This document shows positions 61,546 through 64,000 of a stretch of DNA of 64,000 bases, one piece after another. A program made the position numbers and the translations under genes. The notes below the pieces were generated by a model. That model worked only from the letters and a program-made list of their open reading frames with translations, searched no databases and was not told where the DNA came from. Positions within the stretch are counted from its first letter, which is position 1, and every line of letters starts with the position of its first letter. Source of the stretch: Lepidostoma basale (Eukaryota; Arthropoda; Insecta; Trichoptera; Lepidostomatidae); NCBI GenBank assembly GCA_022606425.2, contig JAHDVF020000137.1, positions 186,001-250,000 on the forward strand. The letters run 5' to 3'.

Positions 61546-62082
61546 TTTTGTATATGTAAGTACTACATTTAACAATTCTTCCGGGAAGTGTTAATAATTT
61601 TATAACAGTGAATACATTTGTTTTGTTATACTATAATAATTTAATTTCGATCCTGTAATAAATATGTATTTTCGACGTGTAACGAATAGAAGATTGAATG
61701 CAAGTAAGTGCATATTGGGTATGTACAAGTTAATGCCAGTAATCGGGTATTCGTTAGATTAATTTAGAGAGGCAGCGGCCACACCTGTTCACCTCGATTC
61801 ACTTCCAAGAAAACGCAGTTCGAACCAATTTTTTGCTTTTTTATGTATCCAAGAAACTTTCAGCGTTCACTTCCTGCTTTTCGTAAATCGTGGGCTCGAA
61901 TACGAGTAATTTTCATTTGTTATTTTTATTATTACGCTACTCCCACAAATGCGGATATATATTTCACTTATAGTTTCTTCTTAAATAGATAAAAAATAAA
62001 AGCATTAGATATTTGGTTTGTCGTAACATATAATATTTTCTAATCTGAATAATTATAAATTATAAAAAAAATAGTTTATGGT
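61546..62082. other. Spacer, nothing recognised
   Basis: AT-rich, no coding or repeat signature found. Confidence 0.45.
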
Positions 62083-62690
62083 TTGTGGATCACTATAATT
62101 ATAATATTATCACTAAAGCGCTTGACCCGGACATTGAAAAAAAAATGCGGAATTGATGTTGCACGAGCTGCATTTAATAAAATGAGAACCTTCTTTTGCA
62201 ACGATAATCTTAACCTGAAACTCCGACAAATAATGATTAAATGTTATATATGGTCTGTTCTACTATATGGCTGCGAATCCTGGACTCTAAAAGTGAATGT
62301 AATGAACCGGTTGGAAGCGTTTGAGATGATATACCGCAGAATGCTTCGTATATCGTGGACCGATAGGATCAGTAATGCAGACGTACTACAGAGAGCCAGT
62401 CAGTAGAGAGCTGTTGTCGAGTGTGAAAGTTAGAAAGATCTCATATTTGGATCATGTGCTAAGGGGAGAAAAATGCCACCTCCTTCGACTGATATTAATG
62501 GGTAAAGTGGAGGGACGTCGGGGAGTTGGTAGAAGGCAGTTGTTCTGGCTGCGGAACATAAAATAATTGACAGGAATGACAAGAATACCGAACCTGTTCC
62601 AAGTGGGGCAGGACAGATATGCCTTTGCAGCAGTGATCGCCAACATTGTAGGGACCTGACACGGCATCAAAAGAAGAAGAATATAATTAT
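62083..62690 (+). pseudogene. LINE reverse transcriptase C-terminus (RTE-like), GAA tail
   Basis: Reads NLKLRQIMIKCYIWSVLLYG, CESWTLKVNVMNRLEAFEM and YRRMLRISWTDRI; then a stop and a shifted frame (SYLDHVLRGEKCHLL, EGRRGVGRRQLFWL). Ends AGGGACCTGACACGGC and (GAA)n. 5'-truncated. Confidence 0.85.
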
Positions 62691-62694
62691 AATG

Positions 62695-63640
62695 ATATTT
62701 GTTAAATAAATCTATGGAACGAAATCAGAACTTTATAAGTGTTTTGTCTGTCATAGATAATCACACAAATATAATAATGCTCATGATTGAACTATACAAA
62801 CATGTAACATATTATATACATTTAAATCGTCAACTTGGAAGGATACATCGACTTGGTAACACAAAAGCTAATTCGATACTAATCAAGCTGAATACTCTTC
62901 AATATTTGGAGTATTTGCCGTTTGAAAAATGTCAGTATCCGTAGCGATCATGTTTAAAACTTTAATAATTTTCCCCACTGGTATTACTAGAGGCAGGATG
63001 AGGAAGATAATTTGTAATTCGGACGTCTATTATATCTTCAGTGGAACGCATCACATTCAAACCACAAGGTAATCATTGTTTTCATAAGCAACTCACCGAT
63101 ATTTATTACTATAAATTTTAAAAAAGTGTTTAAACAATCGCCCGAATTATTCGGGAAATCCATGGTCGTGTTTTCGAGAAAGCTGATTTAGAAAAGCTGA
63201 TACGAATAGTGTGGATGTGTAGGGTAGCCATCAACTGAGTGATTTAAAGAATGTACGGGTTAGAACGGCCTTGCAAAGAATGCATTAGGAACCATTGTTG
63301 ATGGTGAGTAAGGCGTCAGATCCGGCCAATCAGAAGGAAATGTTTGTGTTTTAACCCTTGCTTGCACTGTATCCTGAACGGTATAAAGGCAATATGTCCA
63401 TGCACTCATATATAAATACAACATCAAAATGATGTCAGCGAAGAGATCGAAAAAATGATATTTGTAGCGAACCAACTTTGGCCTCATTAAACAATTAAAG
63501 TCACGTCTACTATGCAGAAAAACGAAGATACCCTTATTTTTAAGTAGGTAATTAATATTTTTAATTGAAATTTCTTGGTAGAAGTTCATTTTAAATAATG
63601 AAAACAAAAAAAAAAATTATATGAAATATATTTTTTATTA
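62695..63640. other. Spacer, nothing recognised
   Basis: The 115-residue minus frame at 63260-63607 has no support. No other signal. Confidence 0.4.
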
Positions 63641-63783
63641 TATATTTAGAATGCTTCCACTTGTGTTTATCGTTGACCGGTTTCGGCAGCTTGCTGCCAT
63701 CTTCTGGTCTGGCCACCAGAAGATGGTAGCAAGCTGCCGAAACCGGTCGACGATAAACACAAGTGGAAGCACACTAAATATAT
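63641..63783. repeat. Near-perfect palindrome with two hammerhead-like motifs
   Basis: Arms of about 68 bp (63641-63708 and 63715-63783) around a 6-nt centre. Each arm holds AGAAGA, hairpin GGCAG-CAAG-CUGCC (right arm GGUAG), GAAA, CCG, GUC. The first core bases read CAG instead of CUG and stem I is lost, so both are decayed copies of the motif. Confidence 0.8.
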
Positions 63784-63879
63784 AATAATAAAGAAATTTC
63801 GTATCAATTTTTTATTATTTCATTACTTATTTTTAGGATTATTAAAACATTTAATAATCCAAAAATAAGGAAAATCTGC

Positions 63880-64000
63880 AATTCCGAGGACATCGTGAGA
63901 TGGAGCAGAACGAGGAGACGATTCTGGCGATACCATGTAAACCGTATGGACACTCACAGAATCGCATACGCTGCAACAAATGTAATACCCGGAGGCCCAC
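63880..64000 (+). pseudogene. LINE reverse transcriptase C-terminal fragment (window edge)
   Basis: Reads ICNSEDIVRWSRTRRRFWRY, HVNRMDTHRIAYAAT; same domain as 15590-16255. Continues beyond the window. Confidence 0.75.

Noticed and set aside
63260..63607. 115-codon minus frame
   Set aside because: No recognisable domain; AT-rich chance frame.

Overview
This is a gene-poor, AT-rich, transposon-loaded stretch of an insect chromosome. The evidence is introns with GT..AG ends, a ZAD-type C2H2 zinc-finger gene (an arthropod family), several mariner families, and LINE, SINE, piggyBac-like, Tigger-like and Harbinger remnants. The order of insect is not resolved; the repeat mix would fit a beetle. 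Host exons are GC-richer than their AT-rich, repeat-filled introns.

Five host genes are supported. (1) The last CTD repeats of RNA polymerase II subunit RPB1 (1-350, +). (2) A complete exosome helicase Mtr4 of 16 coding exons (3531-25066, +); the 16 exons join in phase to 1044 residues. (3) A ZAD/8xC2H2 zinc-finger protein of 3 exons (29514-31681, +). (4) A PAS-domain serine/threonine kinase PASK of 22 coding exons (35008-52811, -); the exons join in phase to 1280 residues. (5) An intronless Nudix hydrolase of the NUDT18 type (54555-55568, +), head to head with PASK. One short possible gene (28215-28400, -) is unrecognised.

Nearly everything else is repeats. One LINE family with a short GTTA-like 3' tail occurs about a dozen times, in both orientations. 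RTE-like reverse transcriptase C-termini with GAT or GAA tails, CR1/L2-like and Jockey-like ends, and LINE tails coding for a terminal C2H2 finger are also present. There are four mariner families (one 1.3 kb copy almost intact), a third-type Tc1/mariner relative in two copies, two Tigger-like elements, two piggyBac-like MITEs, a Harbinger deletion derivative, tRNA-derived SINEs and several palindromic or foldback elements. Nested insertions with readable target-site duplications give a relative chronology.

The most interesting signal is a set of foldback elements (about 4.7, 6.6, 16.9-18.4, 23.9, 35.3, 60.5-61.0 and 63.7 kb). Their arms carry a short motif with the layout of a minimal hammerhead ribozyme: CUGANGA, a small hairpin, GAAA, then a GUH triplet. 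A short flanking stem stays paired although its sequence differs between copies. In paired elements the motifs point outward. One well-conserved copy lies in sense orientation inside the last intron of PASK.
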